Notes: generated from the sequence alone by a model not told the origin. A DNA stretch of 64,000 nucleotides from Flavobacterium chilense (GCF_001602525.1 NZ_LSYT01000009.1:124001-188000), one strand, 5' to 3'; shown: positions 26,448 through 35,847, counted from the stretch's first letter. Numbers and translations: made by a program.

Positions 26448-26671
26448 TAAGTGATATAAGTTCATTTAAAAATAATGTTCTTTTTTAACACATAGAAACA
26501 TAGCTTACAAATCGCAGTAAAGATGTTTCACTCAAAATAAATCTCATATTACTATGTGGAAAAATCATTATTTTCTTTTCAGCATCTTTATAGATTTAAG
26601 TTTTTAAAATCTACTTCTATGTGTTTAGAAATTATAAGCAGCCTTTTTAAAACGAACTTATATCACTTATA
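26448..26671. mobile_element. MITE-like element with terminal inverted repeats
   Basis: The left end 26448-26472 (AAGTGATATAAGTTC...) is repeated inverted at 26644-26671 (GAACTTATATCACTTATA), about 24 bp with few mismatches. An inner pair, AACACATAGAA near 26487 and its inverted form near 26615-26628, gives a second stem. The unit is about 224 bp and has no coding capacity. It fills almost the whole gap between the GH5_7 stop and the GH97 start. Confidence 0.6.
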
Positions 26672-26675
26672 GGAT

Positions 26676-27965
26676 TTAATTTTTTTTCAGTTCTTTATTG
26701 TATTTTTTTACAATATCCAAAGTCGATTTGTCTGTAGAAAAAACAGAATTTAAGCCTTGTGGTTCCTGTGGCGGATCTGTGGTTAACGGATCGCCCGGAT
26801 TCCATTTTCCATCTGTGTTAACCGCTTTGCCTTCTCCGCCAAATCCCCAGAAATTTGCTGCTTGTAATGGTCCGTTGCTTTTAACGCTTTCAGCTACTCT
26901 GCTAAAAATATAACGGTAAAAAATATCTCTGTTTGTTACAGCTGAGGTTGCCAGTAAATTTTCATTTTCTCTGGGTAAACCAAATTCTTCAATAATTATC
27001 GGACGTTTTAAATTATTCGCCACTTTAATATGATCGTCAATATATTTTCCGGCATTTTCCAGCGTTGTTGGTAATGTTTTTTCGGCATTATCTGCTTTAA
27101 ACCAATTCCAGTTTTTCGGCCAGATATGCATGGTCAAATAATCGATATTCGGATTTCGATGTGTTCTCTCAAAAATTTCCATACTATCATTCGAACTATT
27201 TTTACCTTCAGAACCAGTCGAAATCAAGTGGTTTTTGTCGAGGCTTTTCATTAAATCAACAATATTATTGAGCCAAAGCGTAAATTTTGCCTCATTTTCC
27301 GGTGTAAAAGTTCGGGGCTCATTCCCAACCTGCCATGCCATAATCGTATTATCTTCTGTATATTTCTTTTTCGAATAGTTGTTGGTTCTGCCCATAATAA
27401 ACTTCACATGGTTTTCTAAAGCTTTCATGCAAGGCTCACAACTATGAAATTGCTCGGTATACGACATAAATTGCGGCCAGGTATTGGGTGGAATTGCCGG
27501 AACCGGAATCGCGCCTTTGCCATTCCATTCTAAATATTGCGACATTCCGCCAGACCATTCCCAGTTATTCGTCAAATACAAAACGGCATACATGTTACGT
27601 TTGCTCATTTCGTTAATCAAAAAATCCAGTCCGTCCAGCAAATCTTCATTATACTTTCCCTGTTCGTATTGCAACGCCGGACGAACGGTAAAATCATATT
27701 TTCCGCCATCGCCACCCACCAGAATTCTTAAATTATCGATTCCGTTTTTCTGCAATAAATCAAGCTCTCTAAGCAATCTTTTTCGGTCACCCACTTTTTT
27801 AGAAGCCAGTAAACTTCCGTACCAATAGTTGGTTCCAATGTAAGCATATGGTTTATCGCCTTTGTAAAATTGCGTTCCTTTTACCGTAATTCTTTCCTGT
27901 GCCTGACAAGTTATTACAGCAAAAATCAAAGTACATACAAGAGTTATTAGAAATCTGTTTTTCAT
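26676..27965 (-). CDS. GH5_7-type endo-beta-1,4-mannanase
   Basis: The 429-residue protein has a signal peptide (about 1-22) and a GH5 barrel over its full length. The acid/base is Glu216 in WQVGNEPR and the nucleophile Glu327 in IIIEEFGLPRE. The opening FYKGDKPYAYIGTNYWYG and the YLTNNWEWSGG segment are typical of subfamily GH5_7, whose members are endo-beta-mannanases. The usual family length is about 400 residues, so it is complete and has no extra binding module. No lipobox is present, so it is likely periplasmic or secreted. It lies downstream of the GH26 gene in the same direction, with repeat elements between. Confidence 0.9.
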   Translation of the reverse strand: MKNRFLITLVCTLIFAVITCQAQERITVKGTQFYKGDKPYAYIGTNYWYGSLLASKKVGDRKRLLRELDLLQKNGIDNLRILVGGDGGKYDFTVRPALQYEQGKYNEDLLDGLDFLINEMSKRNMYAVLYLTNNWEWSGGMSQYLEWNGKGAIPVPAIPPNTWPQFMSYTEQFHSCEPCMKALENHVKFIMGRTNNYSKKKYTEDNTIMAWQVGNEPRTFTPENEAKFTLWLNNIVDLMKSLDKNHLISTGSEGKNSSNDSMEIFERTHRNPNIDYLTMHIWPKNWNWFKADNAEKTLPTTLENAGKYIDDHIKVANNLKRPIIIEEFGLPRENENLLATSAVTNRDIFYRYIFSRVAESVKSNGPLQAANFWGFGGEGKAVNTDGKWNPGDPLTTDPPQEPQGLNSVFSTDKSTLDIVKKYNKELKKN

Positions 27966-27989
27966 TATTTATTTTTTTAGGAGCTTAAT

Positions 27990-28061
27990 CCTGCTATCCG
28001 TTTCAATCTTTTATTTTTTAAAGAAAAAAATAAAAGGATTTCCACTTCTATCAGGGCTAGG
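27990..28061 (-). ncRNA. structured intergenic element, copy A
   Basis: Read on the minus strand, outer CCTG pairs with CAGG. The strands GATAGAAGTGGAAAT and GAAACGGATAG form the internal loop, and CTTTTATTTTTT pairs with its complement in a long inner stem. It lies 24 bases upstream of the GH5_7 start codon, in the gap between two genes of the same direction. Confidence 0.45.
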
Positions 28062-28079
28062 ATAATTTGTTATTATAAG

Positions 28080-28165
28080 TCATTGCGAGGAACGAAGCAA
28101 TTTCTCTTTGTATTTACTCACCAATGTGTTTCGTATTAATGCGGTTGCTTCGTTCCTGGCAATGA
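28080..28165. repeat. inverted repeat downstream of GH26 gene
   Basis: The 21-bp arm at 28080-28100 (TCATTGCGAGGAACGAAGCAA) is inverted at 28145-28165 with one mismatch. It begins 12 bases after the GH26 stop and could protect the 3' end of that mRNA. Confidence 0.75.
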
Positions 28166-28176
28166 TATGCTTTGTG

Positions 28177-29406
28177 TTATTTCGGCAATTCATACATCTT
28201 TGGTAATGAATTCAATAATGCCGATTTTGGTTTTGCAGTAAATGTTTTAAAATCAGCTGCATTCGAAACAGAACCATTTGGAACATAATATCCGTCTTTC
28301 GTATTATTCCAAAACATAACATAACTTACCTGAATGTCGTTTGATGTTAATGCGTTGTACAAATAATTCGAAAACCAGTCTGTTATTGGCATTTTTGCAC
28401 TTGTTACCTGATAACCGGTTTCGGTCAAAGCAGTGATTTTTACTTTGGTTTTAGCCAGATCCGATATTATTTTTAGTTTAGCATTGGCTCTGCCCGAACC
28501 CGTTGTGCCTTGATTGTCAAAATCTCCATAATTATCCATTCCAAGGACATCAACATATTTGTCACCCGGATACCGGCTTAAATAATTGGTTTCTGTAGTA
28601 TAGGAGTTGTCAGGAGAAAAGGCATATAAAATATTATGAACGCCTTTGGTATTTTTTAAATAATCAACCGTAAACTGATATCCTTGTTTGTATTCATCGG
28701 GAGTGCAAAAACTGGCGCCCCACCAAAACCAGCTTCCGTCAAATTCGTGGAAAGGCCTGAAAATTATCGGAATCAATTCTCCATTTGAACCTTTTAAGTT
28801 TAAGAGTACGCTGGCTATTTTATCGAGTTTTTTCTTGTACCATTCGTGATTTGCTCCGCCCGGTAAAATACTCCTGAAAGCCGTTGCTTTTTGATCTGAA
28901 GTCATGTCAGACGCATAAAACGAATCTTCTTTGTTTGGTTCCCTCAAATGCCATGAAAAAGTATTGATGATACCTTTTGCATAAGCGGTTTTTACATCGC
29001 TGATCGTTTTTTGCTCTTGCTGGTAAAACCAATTATCAGGTTGGTTGTTATTGTTTTTATCGGTAATAAATAAAAAATCAGAACCTAAAAGTGCAGGATC
29101 AAAACCTGTATTTTTTTTGATGTCAGCATCACCGCCATTATCCTGATAAAAACTATTAAAAGCGTCCTGTTGACCAATAGCAATTTTGGTTTGTGCCAGT
29201 CTTTTTAAATTGTAAAATAAAGCTACAGTTTCTTTGGTAGCATTGGCATCAACCATATAATTTGTCACATTTTTTGTCGTTAGAGGATCTCCTTGTACAG
29301 GCGGATCAACAATAATTACATTGCTGGTGTCTTTGTCTGATGAACAGTTTGTAAGTGCCAAAACGAACAGACTTATAAATGCTGTTTTTAGAAATGTAGT
29401 TTTCAT
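28177..29406 (-). CDS. GH26 endo-beta-mannanase, lipoprotein (copy 1)
   Basis: The 409-residue protein has a lipoprotein signal with Cys21 in LALTNCSSDK and a linker with several acidic and proline residues, which suggests export to the cell surface. The GH26 barrel carries acid/base Glu221 in RPFHEFDGSWFWWG and nucleophile Glu329 in ALTETGYQ. It is the minimal GH26 length, with no CBM. As the family's surface enzyme it would cut long mannan chains into oligosaccharides for SusCD uptake. It is translated six bases after the epimerase gene, so it is in the same operon as the epimerase and GH130. Confidence 0.92.
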   Translation of the reverse strand: MKTTFLKTAFISLFVLALTNCSSDKDTSNVIIVDPPVQGDPLTTKNVTNYMVDANATKETVALFYNLKRLAQTKIAIGQQDAFNSFYQDNGGDADIKKNTGFDPALLGSDFLFITDKNNNNQPDNWFYQQEQKTISDVKTAYAKGIINTFSWHLREPNKEDSFYASDMTSDQKATAFRSILPGGANHEWYKKKLDKIASVLLNLKGSNGELIPIIFRPFHEFDGSWFWWGASFCTPDEYKQGYQFTVDYLKNTKGVHNILYAFSPDNSYTTETNYLSRYPGDKYVDVLGMDNYGDFDNQGTTGSGRANAKLKIISDLAKTKVKITALTETGYQVTSAKMPITDWFSNYLYNALTSNDIQVSYVMFWNNTKDGYYVPNGSVSNAADFKTFTAKPKSALLNSLPKMYELPK

Positions 29407-29412
29407 TTTTGG

Positions 29413-30603
29413 TTACGTTTTAATTCGGTTAATAAGCTCCAGACAAGCACGTCCGTTATGGTACGGGCATTTCCAAAAACCTGCTTTGTCTTTTTTTATT
29501 GCCGTATAGTCCTGATTAATTCCCCAGTACCATTCGCCGTTTTGTTTGTCCAGAATGTAATTTTTTATAAAATCCCAGTTTTTCAAAACGATGTTTAGAT
29601 AGTTTTCATCTTGAGTTAACTGATAGGCATTATAAAAACCAATTAAGGCTTCTGCCTGAACCCACCAATGTTTTTCGGCAACTAATTCATGCTTTTCAGG
29701 ATCAAATTCGTACCATAAACCACCATCAGTATCTAATCCTTCCTGAGTTACTTCTGCCATCTGAATGGCGTGTTGGGTATAATGGGCAATCAACGTTTTA
29801 TCTTCAGCTATTTCGGCACATTGTAATAAAAGCCAGGCAGCTTCGATGTCGTGTCCGTATGAGATTACATCTGGTTTTTCGATCCAGTTTTCATCAAAAA
29901 ATAATCTTAAATGACCGGTTTTAGTATTAATGAAATGTTTTTCGATTGTTTCTAATAATTCAATAATGTCATTTTGAAGTTTTTTGTCTTTCCAGACTTT
30001 AAACAGATTTGCATAAGCCTCAACGATATGCAAATGCGTATTCATCGTTTTTTTTTCGTTGGCATCTTTATCGCTTAAACGCAAATCTTCAATAGGCAGC
30101 CAATCTCGTGTTAAGGCTTCAAAATAACCTTTGTTTACAGGGTCATAACTATGTTCCTGAATCTTTAAATATAAATTTTTGGCTATTTCCAAAGCTTTGT
30201 CTTCTTTAGAAACAGCATAATATTCAGTTAATCCGTAAATGGCAAACGCCAGGGCATAAATTTGATTCTTAGTATCTTTTGGTGTCTTATCCGCATTGAT
30301 ACTCCAAAATAAACCTCCAAATTCAGGATCATAAAAATGCTCCGAAAGAAACTCAAATGCTCTTTGTGCGGTCTTTTTATGATTCTCATTTTTAGTTACT
30401 TTATAAGCAGATGAAAAACTCCAAAGAATTCGGGCATTCAAAACAGAACCTTTTTCAGTATTGGCGATAATGTGCTCGTTAAAATCAATTTGCCCAATAA
30501 AACCGCCATTTTCTTTATCGATGGTATTTTTGGACCAGTATTTTAAAATGGAATCCAGTTCTGCAGATAGTTCTGTTTTGAGTTGCTTTAGTTTTGTAGA
30601 CAC
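29413..30603 (-). CDS. AGE-family 2-epimerase, probable mannobiose 2-epimerase
   Basis: The 396-residue protein is an (alpha/alpha)6-barrel of the N-acylglucosamine/cellobiose 2-epimerase family. Catalytic histidines are in HLHIVEAYANL, YGHDIEAAWLL and KHWWVQAEALIGF. Members of this length convert the reducing end of beta-mannobiose or cellobiose to glucose or mannose. Next to GH130, it most likely changes mannobiose to mannosylglucose. No signal peptide is seen, so it is cytoplasmic. The gap to GH130 is five bases, which shows an operon. The same gene order (mannanase, epimerase, phosphorylase) is known from Bacteroides fragilis. Confidence 0.9.
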   Translation of the reverse strand: MSTKLKQLKTELSAELDSILKYWSKNTIDKENGGFIGQIDFNEHIIANTEKGSVLNARILWSFSSAYKVTKNENHKKTAQRAFEFLSEHFYDPEFGGLFWSINADKTPKDTKNQIYALAFAIYGLTEYYAVSKEDKALEIAKNLYLKIQEHSYDPVNKGYFEALTRDWLPIEDLRLSDKDANEKKTMNTHLHIVEAYANLFKVWKDKKLQNDIIELLETIEKHFINTKTGHLRLFFDENWIEKPDVISYGHDIEAAWLLLQCAEIAEDKTLIAHYTQHAIQMAEVTQEGLDTDGGLWYEFDPEKHELVAEKHWWVQAEALIGFYNAYQLTQDENYLNIVLKNWDFIKNYILDKQNGEWYWGINQDYTAIKKDKAGFWKCPYHNGRACLELINRIKT

Positions 30604-30608
30604 GAGAA

Positions 30609-31799
30609 TTATATGGTGTTGTTTTTTTCGATTTGACTGATAATAGTTTTTACTGAGCCTGCCGAAATAAAAGTATCTGCCGGAGTATTGATCACATAAT
30701 CTATTAGTTTTTCTACAGAGGAAACGGCGACATGCATTCTGGTATCTGATGAAGCGTAGTAGATATATACAGTTCCGTCAGTATCCTCAATCCATCCGTT
30801 TGAAAAGAGAACATTCGATACATCGCCCACTCTTTCGATTCCTTCAGGCCCCATAAAATGTCCTGCCGGAACGTGTGTTACTTTGGCAATATCATTCAAA
30901 TCGGTCATAAACATATAAAGTGTGTAACGTAAACCTGCAGCGGTATTACGAACACCGTGTGCCAGATGCAGCCAGCCTTTTGGAGTTTTAATAGGAGCAG
31001 GGCCAAGGCCATTTTTTAATTCATAAATAGTATGATACTGTTTGCCGAAAATAATTTTCTCGTCTTTTACAATAGGGTTTGTCATATCATCAACATATCC
31101 AAGACCAATTCCGCCACCGGCTCCAACATCAATAAAACCATCCTGCGGGCGTGTGTATAAAGCATATTTTCCGTTTACAAACTCAGGATGTAAAACCACA
31201 TTACGTTGTTGACCTGTATTCGAAATTAAATCCGGTAATCTTTCCCAGTTTACTAAATCTTTAGAACGTACGATTCCAGCATTGGCTACTGCCGAACTGG
31301 TATCGCCTTTTGGAGCTTTTGGATCTTTTCTTTCGGTACAAAAAATTCCGTAAACCCAACCATCTTCATGATGGATTAAGCGCATATCATAAACATTTGT
31401 GTCCGGTTCCTGGGTTTGTGGAATCACGCAGGGTTTGTCCCAAAACTTAAAATTATCTACTCCGTTTGGGCTTTCGGCTATAGCAAAAAAAGATTTTCTG
31501 TCAATTCCTTCTACACGAACTGCGAGAAGGTATTTTTCGTTCCATTTCATGGCGCCGGCATTAAAAGCGGCATTCATCCCAATTCGTTCCTGTAAAAACG
31601 GATTGGTTTTTTCGTTCAGGTCAAAACGCCAGTTCAAAGGTACGTGAGCTGCTGTAACAACAGGATTTTTGTAGCGTTCGTATATCCCGTTTCCGGTATG
31701 ATCCTGAGGAGCATTTTTTTGCTCGATCAGTATTTTATGTTCTTTTTCTAAGGCTACTTTTCTATCCTGAAATGTAGTTGAAGTGGCTATTGTTGTCAT
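30609..31799 (-). CDS. GH130 mannosylglucose phosphorylase
   Basis: The 396-residue protein is a five-bladed beta-propeller of family GH130. The order of motifs, from PLNWRFDLNEKTNPF through MGMNAAFNAGAMKWNEKYLLAVR-like text to the RPQDGFIDVGAGGGIGLG loop, resembles GH130_1. That group phosphorolyses 4-O-beta-mannosyl-glucose to mannose 1-phosphate and glucose. No export signal is seen, so it is cytoplasmic. Together with the epimerase it gives an energy-saving route for mannobiose. The stop of the transporter gene upstream is 28 bases from its start, consistent with one transcription unit. Confidence 0.9.
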   Translation of the reverse strand: MTTIATSTTFQDRKVALEKEHKILIEQKNAPQDHTGNGIYERYKNPVVTAAHVPLNWRFDLNEKTNPFLQERIGMNAAFNAGAMKWNEKYLLAVRVEGIDRKSFFAIAESPNGVDNFKFWDKPCVIPQTQEPDTNVYDMRLIHHEDGWVYGIFCTERKDPKAPKGDTSSAVANAGIVRSKDLVNWERLPDLISNTGQQRNVVLHPEFVNGKYALYTRPQDGFIDVGAGGGIGLGYVDDMTNPIVKDEKIIFGKQYHTIYELKNGLGPAPIKTPKGWLHLAHGVRNTAAGLRYTLYMFMTDLNDIAKVTHVPAGHFMGPEGIERVGDVSNVLFSNGWIEDTDGTVYIYYASSDTRMHVAVSSVEKLIDYVINTPADTFISAGSVKTIISQIEKNNTI

Positions 31800-31827
31800 A
31801 TAAATAGATTTCTGTATCTGTATTATT

Positions 31828-33219
31828 TTAATTGAGCTGATCTCTTTTTTCGTTTAAATCCTGTTCGATTATCTGAAGTTTTTCCTCAGATAATGGATAG
31901 AACAAAATAAAAGCGACTGATATTAAGGCTGCGATGGCAGGAAGTATACTTAACATTAACTGAATTCCGTTTTGTGCTGTGGCGGTTTGTTCAACATTTG
32001 CTTTGAAGCCATAATATCCCAAAAGCCATCCGGCTCCGGCGCCTCCAATGGTCCATCCAAATTTTTGCGACATTGAAGAGGCAGAGAAAACTAACCCTGT
32101 AGCTCTGCGGCCTTGTTTCCATTCTGAATAATCGGCACTATCAGCATACATCGACCAGATTAGAGGAAAAATGCAACCGGCACAAATACTGATTAGAACC
32201 TGAAAGCTCATAATGAGGAATACATCTTCTTTTCCGAACAAATAGAAAATCAAACTCAAAATTGCGGCAAGTGCCATAGCACCCAAAAAGGTTTTCTTTT
32301 TACCAATTTTATTCGCAATTGGGGTTGCCGCAATCACTCCGATGATGTTGGCTGCTTGTCCTAAAACCAAATAAATAGAGGTAGGTGTCATATGAAAACT
32401 GGTTCCGAAAAGGGAAAAATCAAAATTTACGCTACTGCTTACATAATATTTAAAATAATAAACAGCAGCTCCGTCACGAATAGAATTGAAAACCAAAGCA
32501 CCAATTCCGGCACCCAATAAAATCCACCAGGGTTTGTTTTTTAACAAGTCTTTTAAATCTTCTTTTAGATTGTTTTTTTCATCAGAAATGGGTTTTACCC
32601 TTTCTTTGGTAAAGAAAAAACAGCCCCAGAAAAAAGCAGTTGTAATAACTCCAAATACGGCAATTGTTGTCAGCCAGCCCGTTTTAGAATTTAAGTTTCC
32701 GCCAAAATAATTGACTAAAGGTTCAATCAGCCAAAGCGCCAAAAGACTTCCGCCAAAAGCAAAAACCATTCTGTAAGAAGACAAAGTGGTTCTTTCTTTT
32801 CGGTCAGACGACATTACTCCTAAAAGCGAGGCATACGGAACGTTGATTAAAGAATAAATCATCATCATTAAAGAATAAGTTACATAGGCATATATGATTT
32901 TTCCTTTTTCATCAAAATCCGGTGTGTAAAAAGTCATAATGCCAATTACGGCAAAAGGCACGGCAACCCATAAAAGATACGGTCTGAATTTTCCCCATTT
33001 GCTTTTGGTTCTGTCGGCAATGATGCCTACAATCGGATCAAAACAGGAATCCCAGATTCGGGTAATCAAAAACATGGTTCCCACTACGGCAGGAGCTAAC
33101 CCGAAAACATCGGTGTAGAAAAAGAGCAGATACATACTGAAAATTTTCCAAAACATGGATGAGGCAGCATCTCCAAGACCGTAACCTATTTTTTCTTTTA
33201 AATTAATTTTGTCGTGCAT
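31828..33219 (-). CDS. GPH-family sugar:cation symporter (MelB-like)
   Basis: The start at 33219 (MHDKINLKEKIGYGLGD) is preferred to 33258, because GPH proteins begin directly with this amphipathic N-terminus. The protein of about 463 residues has 12 predicted helices. Motifs include FYTDVFGL after the first helix, ITRIWDSCFDPIVGIIADRT (the GPH loop 2-3 signature), and FLAYFGLL-like text later. The family moves disaccharides with Na+ or H+ at the inner membrane. With the epimerase and phosphorylase next to it, mannobiose or mannosyl-oligosaccharides are the likely cargo. It follows the second GH26 gene in the same direction across a 109-base gap. Confidence 0.9.
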   Translation of the reverse strand: MHDKINLKEKIGYGLGDAASSMFWKIFSMYLLFFYTDVFGLAPAVVGTMFLITRIWDSCFDPIVGIIADRTKSKWGKFRPYLLWVAVPFAVIGIMTFYTPDFDEKGKIIYAYVTYSLMMMIYSLINVPYASLLGVMSSDRKERTTLSSYRMVFAFGGSLLALWLIEPLVNYFGGNLNSKTGWLTTIAVFGVITTAFFWGCFFFTKERVKPISDEKNNLKEDLKDLLKNKPWWILLGAGIGALVFNSIRDGAAVYYFKYYVSSSVNFDFSLFGTSFHMTPTSIYLVLGQAANIIGVIAATPIANKIGKKKTFLGAMALAAILSLIFYLFGKEDVFLIMSFQVLISICAGCIFPLIWSMYADSADYSEWKQGRRATGLVFSASSMSQKFGWTIGGAGAGWLLGYYGFKANVEQTATAQNGIQLMLSILPAIAALISVAFILFYPLSEEKLQIIEQDLNEKRDQLN

Positions 33220-33328
33220 TAGGCTTTTTTTAAGGATTGTAATTTTAGATTTGGGCAATTATTTTAAGTCTCTATGTGTTGATTTTTTTTGCACGCAGAT
33301 GACGCGGATTTAGGCGAATTTTTAATTC

Positions 33329-34465
33329 TCAATTTTTAATTTTACTAATGTCTTTTTCGAACAATGTTTTATCCAGTTTGTAATACTCTACAAAATCTTT
33401 TTCACTGATCTGACCGGGATATGGCGCGTAATAATGCATTTTTTGTTCTTTTTCCTGCCAGCCATGGTTTCTCCATAATAAAACATAAGAAATTTTATAA
33501 TCACCAATGGCTTTGGATAAAGTACCTGTCCACCATTTTGGATCGGGAATTGCTTCGTATCCGGCTTCAGCAATGGCAATTAACTTATGTTTTTCAATGC
33601 CAATTTCATTTATGTTTTTTAGCTGATTTTGAACTTCTGCTATAAACTTTTTGCCTTCTTTATCATCGTTATTCTGATAGGAATCAAAACTTAAAATATC
33701 AGCAAAATCATCTCCGGGATAGTTAGCCAGAAAATCTTGTTTCGAGCTGAAACTACCTGTGTTGTAAATATAAATTAAATTATGAACTCCTTTTTTCTGC
33801 AGGTATTCAAAAGTGAATTTCCATGCGGTTTTAAATTCATCAGCAGTACAATTTCCTTTTCCCCACCAAAACCAGCCTCCGGTAAGTTCGTGATACGGTC
33901 TGAAGAGAACCGGAATATTTTTTCCTTTTTGATCTTTTAAGGATAAAAAGAAGGCTGCGGCTTTATCTAACCATGAAATAAATTTTTGATGGTTTTCTCC
34001 ACCGGGCAATATGGTTTTTAAGGAATTTGGGGTATTGTCCCAAGCATTTTTTCCGGTTGCAGGATTGTCAAAATGCCAGCTTATGGTAGAGATTCCGCCT
34101 CTTTTATTGGCCTCCTGGATATAGTTTTTCATTTTGTCAAACGGAACACCATCAATATTAGTAAGGTCATTTTTTTCTAAACCGGCAATGTCCCAACCGT
34201 AAACAGCAGGATAATCACCCACAACCTCTTTTACATCACTGCGGCCGCTTTCATATTTCCATTTTACACCATAAGCAAGATCGTCCTGATGTCCAAATAG
34301 ATATCCTTTTTGAGTTAATTGATTCAGTTTTTTATATAGAGAAACGGTTTCTGGTGTTGCTTTTTTATCTGCAAGTGACAAATTAGTATTAGTGATTGGG
34401 GGTTTGGCAGAACATGAAATTCCGGTAAGTGCTGCAATTATAAGTGCAATTATGTTTTTTTTCAT
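33329..34465 (-). CDS. GH26 endo-beta-mannanase, lipoprotein (copy 2)
   Basis: The 378-residue protein has a lipoprotein signal with Cys18 in GISCSAKPP. Acid/base Glu193 is in RPYHELTGGWFWWG and nucleophile Glu300 is in AIAEAGYE. Only about half the sequence agrees with the other GH26 (28177-29406); loops around GHQDD and GWDIAGL differ, so the two may prefer different chain lengths. It is the first gene of the minus-strand arm and diverges from the AraC regulator, so its promoter lies in the shared gap. It may be a surface or periplasmic enzyme. Confidence 0.92.
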   Translation of the reverse strand: MKKNIIALIIAALTGISCSAKPPITNTNLSLADKKATPETVSLYKKLNQLTQKGYLFGHQDDLAYGVKWKYESGRSDVKEVVGDYPAVYGWDIAGLEKNDLTNIDGVPFDKMKNYIQEANKRGGISTISWHFDNPATGKNAWDNTPNSLKTILPGGENHQKFISWLDKAAAFFLSLKDQKGKNIPVLFRPYHELTGGWFWWGKGNCTADEFKTAWKFTFEYLQKKGVHNLIYIYNTGSFSSKQDFLANYPGDDFADILSFDSYQNNDDKEGKKFIAEVQNQLKNINEIGIEKHKLIAIAEAGYEAIPDPKWWTGTLSKAIGDYKISYVLLWRNHGWQEKEQKMHYYAPYPGQISEKDFVEYYKLDKTLFEKDISKIKN

Positions 34466-34771
34466 TATAAATATACTTGTTTATCAGTGTACTACTTACT
34501 TTTTTTATAAAGGAAACAACAATCAAAACAGAGGTAGTTTTCTGATCGAAAATTTAATACTGTTTTTGGATTAAAATTATCAAAACTATAAAAACATATT
34601 ACATTTAAAATGATTAATGTTTATTATGAATGTTGTTTTTGTAAAAATGATAATTCTATTTTTCAAAGATAATCGGATGTTTATATTGTAATTAATATTA
34701 TTTTATCAATTATATATCATATTATTGCAATAAAAAAAACAAAATAATACTTCTTAAAATAGCTTTTAGAG
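34466..34771. other. divergent control region between GH26 and AraC genes
   Basis: These 306 bases hold no gene and are very AT-rich. On the minus strand TAGTTTTG at 34581-34588 matches TAnnTTTG and may drive the GH26 arm. No equally clear -7 was found for the AraC gene. No long palindrome stands out. Confidence 0.4.
34581..34588 (-). promoter_or_regulatory. promoter -7 candidate for the mannan minus-strand arm
   Basis: On the minus strand this reads TAGTTTTG, an exact TAnnTTTG match, about 116 bases before the GH26 start at 34465. The -33 element is not clear. Confidence 0.35.
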
Positions 34772-35650
34772 ATGAGCAGTACTAAAAATTTTTATAGAGA
34801 AATAGCTCCATTGTCAGCTGGTGATAGTTTTTTGGTTTTCGACAGGGTAAAAGACAGTTTTGATTTTCCGGTGCATTATCATCCGGAATTTGAGATAAAT
34901 TTTATTTTAAACGGTAAAGGTGTTAAACGTGTTGTTGGTGATAATATTGAAGAAATTGACAATGTCGAATTGGTTTTGATAGGTCCAAATTTATATCACG
35001 GCTGGGAACTGAATAAGTGTACCAATAAAAAAATACACGAAATAACGATTCAGTTTCATAATGATTTATTTCATGAATCTTTGTTGGCAAGGCGTATTAT
35101 GAATCCAATTCGGGATATGTTCAATCGTTCGATTCATGGAATTTTATTCTCCAAAAAAATTGCCGAAGAATTAACCCCAAGACTGGTAAGGCTTTCTAAA
35201 TTAGATGGTATGGACTATTTTCTGGAAATTACTTCTTTATTATATGATTTGGCTAACTCCAGAAATCAGCGTTTGCTTTCGACTTATACAGTAGATTATG
35301 ACACATTTGATGATTATGATAAAATGAAGTTGGTATATGAATATGTACAGAAACATTTTGCTGAAAAAATCACGCTTGAAGATGTTGCCAATGTTGCCAG
35401 TATGTCTATTATATCTTTTAATCGTTTTATTAAAAAACGAACCGGAAAAACGTTTGTCAATTATATAAATGATATTCGCATAGGGTATGCAGCTCGTTGG
35501 CTTGTCGAAAAAGATATGAGTGTTTCTGAAGTTGCTTTCAAATCCGGATTCAATAATATTGCAAACTTCAATCGTAGTTTTAAGGCTACAAAAAATTGTA
35601 CTCCCAGTCAGTACAGAGAAGATTTTTCAGGATTAAAACGTATTCTATAG
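34772..35650 (+). CDS. AraC-family regulator with N-terminal cupin
   Basis: The 292-residue protein has an N-terminal cupin-like sensor domain (HYHPEFEINFIL, residues about 37-48) and a C-terminal AraC DNA-binding domain (about 190-288). The latter has two helix-turn-helix units: ITLEDVANVASMSIISFNRFIKK and VSEVAFKSGFNNIANFNRSFK, ending in CTPSQYREDF. It lies between the minus-strand mannan genes and the SusCD operon, so it is the natural local activator of both. Many polysaccharide loci in Bacteroidota use a hybrid two-component sensor; here a one-component AraC takes that position. The ligand is probably a soluble mannan-derived sugar, but this is inference. Confidence 0.88.
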   Translation: MSSTKNFYREIAPLSAGDSFLVFDRVKDSFDFPVHYHPEFEINFILNGKGVKRVVGDNIEEIDNVELVLIGPNLYHGWELNKCTNKKIHEITIQFHNDLFHESLLARRIMNPIRDMFNRSIHGILFSKKIAEELTPRLVRLSKLDGMDYFLEITSLLYDLANSRNQRLLSTYTVDYDTFDDYDKMKLVYEYVQKHFAEKITLEDVANVASMSIISFNRFIKKRTGKTFVNYINDIRIGYAARWLVEKDMSVSEVAFKSGFNNIANFNRSFKATKNCTPSQYREDFSGLKRIL

Positions 35651-35683
35651 TGATACTTTTTTTGCACTAGCAAATATTATTTT

Positions 35684-35723
35684 TAACGAAATCGATTGCT
35701 TTTTGTCGGTTTCGTTATTTTTT
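35684..35723 (+). terminator. intrinsic terminator after AraC gene
   Basis: TAACGAAA (35684-35691) pairs with TTTCGTTA (35710-35717), followed by a T-run. Confidence 0.75.
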
Positions 35724-35824
35724 ATCTATTTTTTTAAGTCGTTTTGCAGGTGTTGTTTGAGGATATTGCAATTTTTCCATGCTTTTATTTTGATATGTGT
35801 TTTTTTAAAGTCGTATAGTAAAAA

Positions 35825-35847
35825 TATTATCATTAAATGATATAATA
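35825..35847. promoter_or_regulatory. imperfect palindrome upstream of SusC promoter
   Basis: TATTATCATT (35825-35834) and ATGATATAATA (35837-35847) form an imperfect palindrome that ends 27 bases before the -7 element. That position suits an activator site, possibly for the adjacent AraC regulator. Confidence 0.3.

Noticed and set aside
27484..27828. 114-codon plus-strand frame opposite the GH5_7 gene
   Set aside because: It has random composition and lies fully inside a gene with clear catalytic motifs on the other strand.
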